A DNA stretch of 64,000 nucleotides from Stictocephala bisonia (taxonomy: Eukaryota; Arthropoda; Insecta; Hemiptera; Membracidae), in the NCBI GenBank assembly GCA_035578905.1, contig JAQJVL010000203.1:124001-188000 (forward strand), read 5' to 3'. The translations under genes and the position numbers were made by a program. How positions within the stretch are numbered: the first letter of the stretch is position 1; every line of letters starts with the position of its first letter. Below are positions 1-12,878 of the stretch, piece after piece. The notes below the pieces were generated by a model, which was not told the origin of the DNA, searched no databases, and saw only the letters and a program-made list of their open reading frames with translations.

Positions 1-934
1 CCTAGTTTACTGATCCTCAGATTATACCTATTGTTATACCTAGTTTACTGATCTTCAGATTATACCTATTGTTATACCTAGTTTACTGATCCTCAGATTA
101 TACCTAGCATTACACCTAGTTTACTGATCTTCAGATTATACCTACTGTTATACCTAGTTTACTGATCCTCAGATTATACCTAGCATTACACCTAGTTTAC
201 TGATCCTCAGATTATACCTACTGTTATACCTAGTTTACTGATCCTCAGAATATATCTAGTGTTATACCTAGTTTACTGGTCCTCAGATATACCTACTGTT
301 ATACCTAGTTTACTGATCTTCAGATTATACCTACTGTTATACCTAGTTTACTGATCCTCAGAATATATCTAGTGTTACACCTAGTTTACTGATCCTCAGA
401 TTATACCTAGCATTACACCTAGTTTACTGATCTTCAGATTATACCTACTGTTATACCTAGTTTACTGATCCTCAGAATATATCTAGTGTTACACCTAGTT
501 TACTGATCCTCAGATTATACCTAGCATTACACCTAGTTTACTGATCTTCAGATTATACCTCTGTTATACCTAGTTTACTGATCCTCAGATTATACCTAGC
601 ATTACACCTAGTTTACTGATCTTCAGATTATACCTACTGTTATACCTAGTTTACTGATCCTCAGAATATATCTAGTGTTACACCTAGTTTACTGATCCTC
701 AGATTATACCTAGCATTACACCTAGTTTACTGGTCCTCAGATATACCTACTGTTATACCTAGTTTACTGATCCTCATTGTATACCTAGCATTACACCTAG
801 TTTACTGGTCCTCAGATATACCTACTGTTATACCTAGTTTACTGATCCTCATTGTATACCTAGTGTTACACCTAGTTTACTGATCCTCAGATTATACCTA
901 CTGTTATACCTAGTTTACTGATCCTCAGACTGTA
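1..934. repeat. 38-bp minisatellite array
   Basis: About 24-25 head-to-tail copies of a 38-bp unit starting CCTAGTTTACTGATCCTCAG and ending in ACTGTTATA or GCATTACA. The two 3' endings alternate in blocks, and some units have small deletions (AGATATACC for AGATTATACC). The array begins at or before the window edge and decays near 934. No gene lies within it. Confidence 0.95.
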
Positions 935-1403
935 TCTAGGATTATATTCAAAGTGTTTGTTTGAGGTAGTAGTAGCTACACAATTCTTTAGGTGAAAAAG
1001 TAAATGTAATTATTTCTTAGGAACTCCAGTGATGATCTTCTAGAATGGAGCTACGATCAACCCATCCCATCAAACCAACCTTTCATGGTTTCACCCCTTT
1101 TGTGGCTTCATGAATAAGGCCTCATGTTTGGTGCTTTCACATTGCCATGTAAGCTTACAAAGTTATGGCAGTTTAACGTTAGGAGTGTGGGAGTATGTCA
1201 GAAGGCTGAAGTAACCAAAAATCATTTCCCGAGCTTATTACAGTATCTTTTAATTTTTTTAACACATATTAGTTTTAGGTACATATCATAGTGGTTCACA
1301 AAATCTAAGATGGAATTATTTTCAAAATACTGCTCCTTATATGCATTATGATGAGATGTTGAAAGTTCTGCTTGGTATGTTTAACATGACATGTAGTGAA
1401 GAG

Positions 1404-2512
1404 CTGGTGGTTGAGTGTTCTAAGGTGAACGAGACCAGGGGGAGATCCAGAGAAATGATTCAGGGGAGCGTAGAGGGGTTGAACTTGATAAATCGGTTAT
1501 CGTTTTTCCGACAGAAGAGAAAAAAAATATTAGTCTAAACCAAATGTCAATCATTTATTAAGATTATATAAGATATATGTTATTGCAGTAAAAAAAATTA
1601 CAAAACAAATATTCAATAAAATGAATATTTTATGTTCTGTATATGCTATATGAGAAATAATTAAAAAAAATATTAACCAGTAAATTAAGTTACAAAAAAG
1701 AAAACTATTTTACAAAAAAAAAATGTACCTTGTTTTGATAAGTTACAACCTTGTTTTGGTAATTGTCTGCAGTTTATCACTCTTCTTATAGTTAAAATAA
1801 ACATTTTGTTAATTTATTTGTTGGTTTGAAAATATTTTTTTCGTAAAAGAGTTTTTAAAACCTATCTTAACAGTAGAGTTTTATAAGAAATAACACAAGA
1901 TCACAATTAACTTTCACTATTGTAAATTTTAGAAACAACAGTCTTCACATACGGAATGCTAACAAGAGTAAAGGCGTTGTAGTTTAGTGCTCGAGTATTC
2001 ATTGTTTTCCAAGGATGCACGAGGGACATGCCGTAACACTCATAACTTGCAGGCAGCAGCAAGTTTGCTAGTGCACAGTAAACAAACTATGGCAGAAATG
2101 AATCTAAACTAATAATTAGAGATTTTAGTTGTTTACTTGCCTAAGTATTTTTTTGTTAATCGTACTACTTTTAAGGCTATGGATTTATTCTGTCAATTGG
2201 GCGACTTATGAGATTGAGTTTGGATTAGTAAGATGTGAGGAGTTTGTGGCTTCAGGGGGACTATCACCCCACCTCTGGATCCGCCTCTGGACGAGACTTA
2301 TAGCCTGAGTTAGCTATAGTGCAGGTTTGAATCCTAGCCTTGACTGGAAGTTTTTCAGTAATAATCACCTTGTACCGTACTGGTTCTCCTCCTTACTCTA
2401 TCTGAAAAATTTTTCTATAGATCATTCATTTATGGGAAAGGAGCTGAATATGATTAAAAAGATCAGCCTCTCCTGTAATAAAAATGAGAGTTTTTTTGTT
2501 TAAGATAGAGTG
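1404..2512 (+). repeat. tRNA-derived SINE (family A), split by a hAT MITE
   Basis: The halves 1404-1435 and 2290-2512 together match the intact SINE at 36507-36735. The first half carries the A-box side (GGTGGTTGAGTG). The second carries the B box (GGTTTGAATCC), the body and the CAGCCTCTCCT tail. The intervening 854 bp is a separate element. Confidence 0.75.
1436..2289. mobile_element. non-autonomous hAT-like element, 854 bp
   Basis: The ends are imperfect inverted repeats: left CAGGGGGAGATCCAGAG, right (reverse complement) CAGAGGCGGATCCAGAG. The flanks are AACGAGAC and GACGAGAC, an 8-bp target duplication with one change, which is the hAT size. No transposase reading frame is visible inside. 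It sits inside a SINE, which confirms both borders. Confidence 0.7.
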
Positions 2513-4018
2513 TACAAGGATTGTGTGATTATAAAAGCTATGTAGGTATTTACATATTGCATGTTAATGCAAGTATCTTTGCTGTGTTTTAGGCCTGCCT
2601 TTCTTCACCTGAAGTAAGACTCAGTTCACATAGTCCGAAACATATTAAAAAATCTTTGTAGCCACACCAACAACAGACAATGTTCGGGAGAATGTCACAA
2701 TCTTTATGACGCTTTGCTTAGCTATAAGCTAACTAAAGGTCTTAAATAATTATTGTTAGCAATTTTAACAAAAAAATTGCATATCAGATGGTGATATGCT
2801 GATTTTAATTTTTACGTAAAATTTAAAGGAATTAAGTTGATTAGGAAATGTTGACAAAATTACACAGCATGTGGTTCCAATTAAGTCTAGATTGCTAACA
2901 CCGCTGTGACTTGAGTAAGAGTGACTTGAGGCTTTGTGTTGACAATTAAAAGTGTTTACGTAGATTCGTATGCCTTACATTAAACCACTCTCAGTGCTCA
3001 GAGCAGCTTCATCTGCACGGCGAGTCAGTGGTCCGTGTTACACTTTACCAAATTCTATTTGTAAAAAGTGGTACTGTGGTAAGAACAGATTGTCATTCAA
3101 GTTCACAGTACATTGTCACCAGCTGGTGAATAAGTAAGTGATACAGATAATTTAAATAGTGTACATTTCTTTGTTTTAAATTTCATAATATATTCACTGC
3201 TCATACATTCATATATTTACTGATTAAATAACTGAAATGTAAAGTGAGAAACAAGATTTTTTTTACATTCATAAGGTAAAATTTAATTTTAAAAATATTT
3301 GTAAACTCAGTCGGTAAGTACCCACTTGTTTATAGATTTCTTTTTGTATATATCAGACCCCCACTTGACATTCATGGTATATTTTAGCTATATTGTTAAT
3401 TATATTCCTAATTTTTAAATATATTATCGTTCCAAAGTATTTACTATTAAAACAGTATTTTGTTAAAACTTCAATTGCCAGCTCAATAAGCTTGCAGGCC
3501 TTCATGTGAACTTAATCAAAAATTTAAGTACAGTCTGTTAGCTCAGTTGGGGATTCAAACTTTGTATTTAGCTCTCTTCAGTCTAAAGCACTCTGTTTTA
3601 CATTCTGTCTTTTATTTATTTTATTTTTGAAATGTTTTGTGTTTAGTGGTCTTATCTTTGTAATTTGTTGATGCATATATATATATATCCTGTCAAAACT
3701 ATTAACTAATTGAAAACTACCAATTTAACTTTGTTCTAAAAGCTATAAGAAGCCAAATTATCAAAAAAATCACCAATATTTTTATACAAAGTTCAGCCAG
3801 CATTTCAGTTCAACTTTAGATCAATTGAATTTTGAATATAATCTTATTGTGATTACTGTTTATTGTGTAATGTTTACAAATTTTACATTTTAAACCAATT
3901 TTAACAACAGTTTACCTTGGTTGTTTCAGAATCAAATTTACCTACTCTGAGCTCCTTACGCAATCTTGTGGAGTAAGTATATGAAGTGGTTTTGCTGTTA
4001 CATCCAAGTTACTTTTAA
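2513..4018. other. intergenic, AT-rich, no gene seen
   Basis: No coding exon is recognisable. About 3475-3620 is a worn SINE family B copy on the minus strand (its B box reads GTTTGAATCCCC in reverse complement). A short AT repeat lies at about 3676-3690. The remainder is unexplained. Confidence 0.5.
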
Positions 4019-4020
4019 TA

Positions 4021-5304
4021 TCCTGTCAAAAGTCTGGAGACACCCGGATAACTCATTAATGTGGTGGTGTAGAATAGGGTGGGTCGAAAAAAATCAAAAT
4101 TTGGAATTTAAAATCGTAATATTTCTCGAAATTTCCCTATTTTCATGCAGAATGGAGATGGTTTTAAAAATCTTATATAAGACCTTCAGTTTGTGCATTG
4201 ATCCTGAAGATTAACATGTAAAGCTCTATTAGAGAAACTGTGAATAGTTGTATTTTGTTTTACACTGGACCTTGATAATTGCAGATAATTTTTGACCTCA
4301 TAAATGGAAAGAGCTCTTCAAACTAGTGAGAAAAATTATTAACTTGGCCAAATGCACAACAGTATTGTAGAATCAGTATTAGTTGAAAAATTGAGGAAAC
4401 AGCTTGAATAAAGACTATTCAACTAGCATTACTTTAATGATACTGTTTTGCAGTTTGACAGTTTGTATAATTTTTTTGTATACTTTGAAGAGGTCTTTCA
4501 GTTTAAGAGGTCAAAATGTTGAGGCAATGATCAAGGTCTAGTTAAAACCAAAATACGATTATTCGCAGCATTCCTTATAGAGTTTTATATGTAAAACGCC
4601 AAGGTCAATCTGCAAACTGATGGTCTTATTCAAAATGTTTAAAACTATTTTTCTGTAATTCTGCACGTTAATATGCAAATTTTGAGACCCATTATGATTT
4701 TAAATTCTCAATGTTGATTTTTTTCGGCCCATCCTACTGTAGAACAACTAAACTCATAACATTTTTATAAGGCAAGAAATGTGCTTTTTTATACATTGGG
4801 AAATTGGGCCCACAAAACCAACATTGGATATTTTAGGTGCAACTCAAAATTATCAAATGCAAACCCCCATCATATTACCCTTGTTTTATAAAAGAGTCTC
4901 TGTAAAAGAAAATCAACAGCGTGAATTGCAGGTCTATTATAAATGTTGGCCATTAAACAACTGTGAAAATGTTATTTTTTAATGTCTGTTATTGAAAAAA
5001 CCCTATAAAATATTTTCCAAGTTGTTTATAGGCCACTATTCATGAAAGTGTTAGGATAGAGACCTCTAATTTGCACTGTTCATTTTATTTTACTAAGACT
5101 TTTAAAAAGAGGAGTGATATGATGGGGGTTCCCATTTGATAACTTTGAGTTTTCCCCCGCAATATCATCCAATGTACGTTTTATGGGCCTAATTTACCTA
5201 TGCATAAAGAAGTATATTTTTCTGCCATATAAACATGTCAAGAGTTTGTTTGTTCTACACCAACACACTAACAAGTAATTGGCGTGCCTCCAGATCTTGA
5301 CTAG
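4021..5304. mobile_element. long inverted-repeat (foldback) element, TA target
   Basis: The left arm starts TCCTGTCAAAAGTCTGGAG after TA. The right arm in reverse complement starts CTAGTCAAGATCTGGAGGC, also next to TA. The arms pair over several hundred bases, including ATCAAATG followed by CCCCCATCATAT on each side. The TA target and the TIR style suggest a non-autonomous Tc1/mariner-like element. The left arm is interrupted by another element at 4072-4739. Confidence 0.7.
4072..4739. mobile_element. nested long-TIR MITE, 668 bp, TA target
   Basis: Its own arms begin GAATAGGGTGGGTCGAAAAA (left) and CAGTAGGATGGGCCGAAAAA (right, reverse complement) and remain similar for well over 100 bp. Both ends abut TA. 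Removing it restores GGTGTAGAAC in the host element, which is exactly what the uninterrupted right arm of the host element reads. Confidence 0.75.
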
Positions 5305-5404
5305 TAGGCAATATAGTAATATTTACTAAATGAGTCCATCATGACGAAGCGTGCTTGACAGCAGTTTTGCTTGGGGTTTTGTGGGGTTCACACATTGGAT
5401 GTAA

Positions 5405-5407
<3 letters not shown>

Positions 5408-5449
<42 letters not shown>
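5408..5449 (+). repeat. A42 homopolymer
   Basis: Forty-two consecutive A residues shortly after the foldback element. It could be the tail of a retroposed sequence, but no recognisable body precedes it. The exact length is prone to sequencing error. Confidence 0.9.
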
Positions 5450-5450
<1 letters not shown>

Positions 5451-7646
5451 AAGTTGTTCACTGTGTGATAATCAATAAGTTACAAATATTTATTATTGCA
5501 CTTGTACCCAAGTTGGAAAATTTATTTAATATCTTGTTACTAATTGACCTACACATCACACCTCCTAGCTTTATGTTTTTTATGACTAACTAACATTTCT
5601 CACCTAGGCAAGATGCAGCATTTTTTTAAAGGTTTTTAATCTTAAAAAAATGAAACAACAAATTTTTATAAATTCAAGACATAAATTTATTTGCAAAAAA
5701 CATTATAATTATTTAATCATCTTATAGCCTATTTACATTTATTAAAAATAATTCCTATTGAACACATAGCCCACTAATTCTTATTAAGTCAAATATTTTA
5801 TTTTATAAAGAGGTAATCCAAATTTAGTGGTTGTCATCATCTTTTATTCTATCAAAAGAAACATCCTGTAAAAAAACACATTACTCTAGTAAAGTATAAA
5901 TTTTATTCTGAAATTCAATTATTAAAACAAAGACAAAAAAGGTACAACCCCGAAACAAAAAGATATAAGGTTTTTAGTTAAAAAAATATTTTAATTTTAT
6001 CTACCTCGTGCTAGATGCCATCATTGACATCCTGCATACATTTGAGACCCCTCTAGTTGAAGTGGCTTTCTTTTGTGGAGCCCCAAGCCGACTTACTGAT
6101 CAGTTCTAAACATATTGGTTTCAACAAGTTAAAACACTCCCCCCCCCATGCATCTACCGTTAGATCAATATTAATGAGTATTTTTCCCCAATTCTTACTT
6201 TTTCAATTCCCTTTAACTATTTTACTTAGGGTAAAAATTCCTTTTTTAAATTCTTATACTTTAATTAATAATTTTGTTCTATCATTCCTCTTTTATTTTT
6301 ATAGTGTACTATCAAATATTTTAAAGTGTACTCGGTACACACTTTTCTGTAAGATAAGTGGATTTTCTACATTGCTACTTATCTCCACAGTAGAACTGCA
6401 TATCCGAAATGGCTGTTATATCAACTAAAATTAAGTCTAAGCCATAGTGTTTTGTTGCTGTCTGGAGTAAGAATATTAAAAAAGACGTGTTCTAGATTTT
6501 GAAATTCCCTTACATATAAAATCATATATATTCCACAACATGTTACCAAAACAAATGATAACATTGTAAGTCGATATAACACATAATATAATGAAAAATA
6601 AAATTCAAAATGTGTTCTGTCCAGTTTAGAATAAAGTAAATATCTTAAATTGCTATGAAATGCCAGAAAAAAACATACAGCTTTTTCTTATAAATTAACA
6701 TCATCTGATGATCATAAATGTAAATGAGTCTACATGGGCGTGCCTTAGACTTGAGTCAATAACTTCAGTTTTATAAGAGCAGCTGTGTCTTATTTAAAAC
6801 ATATATGCTTTGGTAAATCAGTAAAAAACAGGAAATAAAATAAACAAATTATTTATATCTTTAAAATAAAACATATTGATGTGAGTTTAAGTTTAAGGAG
6901 GAAAGAGAAAAAACAAAATTAAATCAATTTGCAAAGTTGAGAATGGAAAGAAAAACTGATTTGATCTACTATACATGGTGCAGAGGGGGCTCAATTCAGG
7001 ATTGCTCATAATCAGCAGAGATAAGGATATGAACATTGAAATAATTATATCCTTATCTATTTTATAATAATTATAATGAGTAAAGATAAAAGGAAATAAC
7101 TATGAGAGATTATACTTTGAAATCATTAACCTTCAATTTTTAATGAGTAATGCAGACCAAAACACTTATAATCACTCACAACATAGAAAGTCATATAAGA
7201 ACCCACAGAGAAGAAAGAAACAGAGGTTGTACCCAGTTGTACACTAAATGTGTTTTGAATAGCTAATTCTCTACTTTGTCATGTGATGACAGAGCCAGCG
7301 TCTTGTCAGTCTCTCCTTTATTCCCTCCAAATCCTCAAAGCCAAACACAGAAATTATTACTACAGATGGATAAAGATGTAAATTAGTTGTAATCTATTTA
7401 TAACTAACTGCCACTCAGGCGTTTGCTGTGGTCATAAGAAATAGATCTCTGCTTCCTTTTTCTCTGTGAAGAACCCAAGATATGAAAATGAGAATTATTC
7501 AAGAGTTTCATTAAGTTCTGAAAGTCTCGAGTTCTTTACTGCTGTTACCTCTAAAATACAGCTAAAGGTCGTGTGCAAATTACCAAATGAAAAAAGACGT
7601 AAGTTAATAAATGTTCTACATATTAATTAAAAGGCTATTAAACCAT
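5450..7646. other. intergenic, no gene seen
   Basis: AT-rich sequence. A 123-codon open frame at 6057-6428 has low-complexity composition and resembles no family I know, so I do not call it a gene. Confidence 0.5.
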
Positions 7647-7650
7647 TTAA

Positions 7651-8310
7651 CCCTCAAATGGTTTACCCGTCGGTTCCCCGACATTGATGTGCGGGTTTGG
7701 TAGGTAATGTGTCGCCTTTCTGACGAATAGACATAGTTTTAAATAAACAACTGCAGCAGCTTATTTGTAGCGTAAATATCGCATATAATATATCATTCCA
7801 CTCTACTGTTCCTAATCTGGCACTTTAGATGATTTATTTTGTTCTCTTTGTATATTTCCATAATTTTTTTTATAAAATGTAGTTGCTCATACTACATTCC
7901 AAAGGTTTTTTTTACTGGTGCAATTATTTGGTTTTATATATATGTAATATACATAAATGTACATATGGTGCTATGTATTGATATATTCTAAATGAATTGG
8001 TAATTCTCTATATAATTTGGCTATTTCGGAACTTTAGATAAAGTGTTTATGTAATTTGTAGAGGGGTGCAAACTTTTAGAAATTTATTTTATTTTATTTT
8101 TTTTTAATTTCTTTCTCTATGAAACTTTTTATTTACAAATTTCTCAGTAAATAAGTTTCAATATTTTATTCATATTTTTCTATTTGATACTGATCAAGGA
8201 AATATGCTACTTGATATTGTTTTTTTTAACTATAGTTTTATGATTTTTTTAAATAAACACTAGCAAAACAGGTGTAACCGCAACGAGTGTTTTAGTGAAC
8301 CATTAGAGAG
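7651..8310. mobile_element. piggyBac-like MITE, 660 bp
   Basis: TTAA (7647-7650) precedes CCCTCAAATGGTTTAC. The other end in reverse complement reads CTCTCTAATGGTTCAC and is followed by TTAA (8311-8314). The TTAA duplication and the inverted ends fit the piggyBac superfamily. No transposase is visible. Confidence 0.6.
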
Positions 8311-8314
8311 TTAA

Positions 8315-10800
8315 GTTGCTCTCATTGTCTGATGAAACAGACATCAAAACATCATCATGCTTCAATGAAAGACATAAGTTCTTTATGCCCTTTTATTGCT
8401 GTCAGATAACTCTATCACAGTTTACAATAGACTAAAACCTAGGTTTAGAGATATCCAGAGGTAAAAAGATTAACATCAAAATAACTTCTGTATGACCTCT
8501 TCTTAACACTCAGTCACATAAGTAAAGACAATTTCATCAATTTACTTTACATCAGGTTCAGTTTTAAATGTTCAACATTGTTTAGCCAACAACACTTACA
8601 GGTATTAGTTTAGGTTCATTTTACTGTGTAGTATCAAGAACTTCATTAATCATTTAGTAACCCAATAATTACATAAACTTCGTCAATTGATTTACAGGTA
8701 TCAGTTATGTATAAAATATTTACAAATTGTAAACTAAATCAAGACAATCATTAATTAAAATACAATAAACTAACTTGACTTCTACTTCAATCTTCAAAAT
8801 ATATAGAAACAGACATGGAGGACAAACATTTTGTATAGTAACGTTTTTATAGATATAGAACATAGAAGCAAAATAATTATTAAAATACAGTGTAATAAAC
8901 TTTATTTATCCTTAAAATAAATGGCATATACAATACAAACATTGGACATTTAGAAAAAAGAATTATCAGATAGGTTTCCGAGGCAAAAAATTAATTAATA
9001 TTGGAGTTTATACCTAACATGACTATCTAACTTACATCCTACAACCTAAGTATGTTCAATACAACTCAAATCAAATCAAATTTATTGCCATTAATCAATG
9101 TACATACATGAAATAGGCCATGTCAAGCACAACAGTACCATAAATACAATAAAAACTAAAACACTTAACTTAAGTACTGCAGAATAAATTAAATCTAAAA
9201 ATCAATATTAATAACATTAGGGTATCTCATTACAAAATACTTGTTACCCACAGTACATAGATTCAATGTGTAAATTGATTTTCCACTATACTAGAAGTGC
9301 ACTGAAAACCAGTCACTCTAAAATATATCTATTTTTTTTATCAAAAAATTCACTTACGCTATAAAAGGGATTATTGACAAGCCAATTGTTTATTTTATAT
9401 TTGAATTGATTTTGAGATAAAGAACCAAACTAAGTTTTTAAGATATAAAATAGTTATTGGTTGGCGTGTCTGTGCAAACAAAGAACAAGAAATTTTATTA
9501 TTTTAACATTTAGTCAAGCCAAAAAATACTACTTTAAAATCTGTTATTTGGTTAGCTAATTTTTTGTAGTTTAAAAGAAAGAAGTAGTTTTTATTTTTCT
9601 GTTAGGCGAATTAATAAGAGTTGTCGTCTGTTATACAAATCAAAAACATCACCTATACTACCAAGAGTTAAACGCAAACAATTAATTAATTCAATAACTA
9701 TAATAATACCTAAAGACAAACTGTTTGTATAGGGTATGTGCTATGCAGAAAAAAAGACTTATTTTACATTGTCACGATAACTTTATATATATTAGGCCTA
9801 CAGTAAGACATTACAGCCATTGTAGTTTTAAAAAAACCTTTTAACAGCTTTCTAAGTAAAAGGCTTAAAGTTAAAGTCCATCCTTCTGTCCTTTTTGCTG
9901 GAAAACACATCAATAACTTTTTCGTTGCAACACACTTCTTGCAGACGCTCTGTTGCCACCGTGTGACCATACCGTGGTTTTCTGAGTGGGAGTGGAGCAC
10001 ACGGCAATGTGCACCGCTAGCTTCTATTACAAGATGGACCCCACCACCGCCTTCCACACAGACTAGCTGATAGGCCTTGCATATACGCTATGGAGTACAA
10101 CCAGAACTGTGCGACAGTACTGCGGAATTATGGGAAGCTACCTGAAAGCGCTTCTTTGGGTTTTCTTACGATTAAGAGTTTAAAATCACATATCTCATAA
10201 TTTCAATGTGTAAATAATTTAACTTAAACTTTAAATGAGGTTAATTTCCTTTTTGCAAATATTACAGTGTATTCACGCTCATGTGCTCTTATTGAGTAAT
10301 CCGCCACTGATTTAAAGCCAATTTTTTGTGATTTTCTGTATCAATATTGTTGAATTTGTAATTTACTTTTATTTGTTGTGTTATGTAAGTGATAATGACT
10401 ACTTATATTAAAGTTATATAGTATGACAGGGTATAAAATATATTTAGAAAGATGGCAAAGTCAAAACATGTAATTCTAAAAGTAATGGTAGCAAACCCAG
10501 CAAGGGTTGGATTTAAAATTATTGTAATTGCCCTTTTCTGTGAGATAAAAATAAGTTTGTTGGATAAGTACTGTAATAACCAATAAATAATGTGATATTT
10601 TTACAACATTTTGATTTAGAATAGAGATTCTTTAAAATTCTGTTATGGTCACTGATAACCGTAAAAACTTATCAAAATTAAGTACTGTAGTAGTAGTTAT
10701 TATTTAACACTAAATACAGCAAATTAAAAATTTATTTTGTATATTTTAATTTTATTGACATGTTGGTTTTGGGTGGTTGTGAAACTGAATTTAAAAATAT
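8315..10800. other. intergenic, no gene seen
   Basis: Mostly AT-rich. At 9064-9120, CAAATCAAATTTATTGCC looks like the reversed 3' tail of a LINE, but this is weak. A GC-richer island at about 9890-10160 contains a 97-codon minus-strand open frame (9764-10057) with no family match that I recognise. Confidence 0.4.
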
Positions 10801-10804
10801 ATCT

Positions 10805-10955
10805 TTTATTTCCGACTTAACTCGCCAGTTTAAATGGGCCTGCAGGCCCGTGCGTGAACTTTTTCAACAATTGAAATACTGACTGTTAGGGACTCTAACC
10901 TTGAACATTGCCCTTCACAGTCTGAATCGTTGAGGCCTTAGCAACTGAGGCATTT
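10805..10955 (-). repeat. SINE family B copy
   Basis: Shares with the copies at 16195 and 26290 the tail block (TCGCCAGTT...GGCCTGCAGGCCCGTG on this strand) and a degenerate tRNA-like head ending GCCTTAGCAACTGAGGC. Orientation is minus. Confidence 0.6.
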
Positions 10956-10960
10956 TTTAA

Positions 10961-11948
10961 CCCTTTTAGTGCCGTGACCTTGAACGGCCTCTATGGTGAA
11001 AAGTGCCAAGCAATTCTGAGCAAAAATGTAAGGGTTTACAACAAAAATCATATTAAATTTATTTTAGGTCATAAACCTTTGAAATAAGTTTTATTTTGTT
11101 TTATGATTATTATTGCACCTTTTGATTGTAAATTATTTTAAAATATTGTCTTCCAAGTATTTATAAACTAAAACAACATGTAAAAAAGATAAAAATAAAA
11201 ATTTGACTTTGAGTCCATAAAAGTATATTTCAGTATTTTTTTTAATTTTTTCCAGTAATACTGTCTTATAGTGCATCTAAAACTGAACAAAACCAGTATA
11301 ACAAATATTACTTACATGCAAACGATTCCCAATATTTTGCAACATACAAATATTTTATAATACGATAATTTACGGCGAAAACATATAAGTTATGGAAAAA
11401 ATTTATTCTCTGTATTCTTATAAAAAAAACAAAGTTATAAGAAGTAAATTACTATATTAGGAGCTTATTCTATACCTAAAATATGTTGTAACCATAGTAA
11501 TCATAAAGAATAATATAGAAAATAAAATTGTTCAATTCAGATATTCAGAGTGAAAAATCAGGTCTCCTTACTGAAGCATTGAATTTATAATCGTTTTTTT
11601 ACACTAATCATCACAGTTTACTTTATTTCTATCCATTTTACAATAAAAATGATTAAAACTTTTATTTGAAAACACACCCAAACACCACTCGGCACAATGT
11701 AAATAAACAACGAAAAACTAGCGCAACTTTGTAAACAAATGAAACATCGATATATCGAAGAGTACATCGAAACATCAATCGAAACAAGTACTTCGACGCC
11801 TTTAGAAGCTGTCTGCATCGTCACTAGCCAGTTAATACAGTAAGGTAGTACTATAATAAATTAAATACGGATCGACACGCTCCGTGTCGACGGCATTTTT
11901 AGTACAGATTTGCATCGACACGGAGCGTGTCGTGTGGCACTAAAAGGG
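10961..11948. mobile_element. piggyBac-like MITE, about 1 kb
   Basis: The 13-bp perfect terminal inverted repeat is CCCTTTTAGTGCC at 10961 and GGCACTAAAAGGG ending at 11948. The left flank is TTAA. The right flank is TCTTA, so the target duplication is not intact. Non-coding interior. The right subterminal region carries the double palindrome listed separately. Confidence 0.6.
11873..11932. repeat. paired 17-bp palindromes
   Basis: CGACACGCTCCGTGTCG at 11873-11889 is the exact reverse complement of CGACACGGAGCGTGTCG at 11916-11932. Each copy is itself a short hairpin. They lie just inside the right TIR of the surrounding piggyBac-like element, where a transposase-binding site would be expected. 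Confidence 0.85.
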
Positions 11949-12630
11949 TCTTACTTCCATTCAGAAGTTTTTTTTGTAGATAAACAAGAATTTATTTCCT
12001 ATTTAAAATAATTTTACTTTTACCTTTGTTCCATTTATTTATTTTCCATTTTACAATTTGTTTTAGTCTTGATAAGTCAAAACTTATCATCGAGGACCAA
12101 TAATAACTATTAACAAACACAATCGAAAAAGATGTAAAATATAGATAAATATTAAATATATACTGTACAATTATGCTTATAATATAACTGAATTTAGCAT
12201 GAGGCAGGCTACTTTCATCTACAAACCTTTTGGTAAATGTTACAAAATATTTTTTTACGTTTACATTGTAGAGGTTTATTACAAGAATTTATACTTAAGT
12301 GTATGGCAGCACGGCCCCTTCTCCTCTTAAAGTCGAGGTTCAGCTGCACCAATGTTGCCTGGTCTGGGAATTTGTCCTCAAGTTGAGGATTTTTAGGCTT
12401 CTAGCAATGCTGTTGAAGAAAAAGTTGAAGATTTTGAATATCTAGAATTTTTTTGAGGATTCTTTGGAAAATATATGTGCTTTTATAGACCATTTTGAAA
12501 ATATAATGTTCAAATTGAATAATTATACGTTTGTTGACAGTTGAACAGTCAACAAAATTGAAACAGCTTACACACGTGCAGTTGTGGGTCTTATCTAGTC
12601 CATTTATAAACACTTAACTCTGTTTATAAT

Positions 12631-12779
12631 CAACATGTTGTTTTGCTGGTCTGTCTTGAAATGGTTTCTATGAAACATGCATGTTTGAGTATAGTTTTCA
12701 GTCTGGCGCCTTAGGTAACACAGTCATAATTTCTTTTCAGTTCTATCTCATTGTTTCATACAGTTAAGTCAGATTGCTG
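12631..12779 (+). repeat. dispersed repeat R1, uninterrupted copy
   Basis: Matches the flanks of the transposon at 14400-15740: GCTGGTCTGTCTTGA...TGGTTTCTA on the left, and GTAACACAGTCATAATTTC with a Pro/Lys-free non-coding continuation on the right. It gives the pre-insertion state of that site. Function unknown. Confidence 0.7.
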
Positions 12780-12878
12780 TTGTTTTAATACTCTTTTTTA
12801 ACATTACAGTAAGTCAGTTTTTCCTATTTAATATGGCTATTGTTGCTGTGCTGATGTTTATTACAGGAATTAGTTTAA

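Noticed and set aside
1..934. Minisatellite minus strand contains CTGAGGA and might be another hammerhead repeat
   Set aside because: No GAAA or NUH at a suitable distance and no helix pairing; only the seven-base core matches.
1..934. CRISPR-like array
   Set aside because: Units are contiguous with no unique spacers, in eukaryotic DNA.
6057..6428. 123-codon frame rich in Phe/Leu/Ser
   Set aside because: AT-rich low-complexity translation, no conserved motif, no splice context.
9764..10057. 97-codon minus-strand frame in a GC-richer island
   Set aside because: No family resemblance, no neighbouring exons, composition unlike a coding exon.
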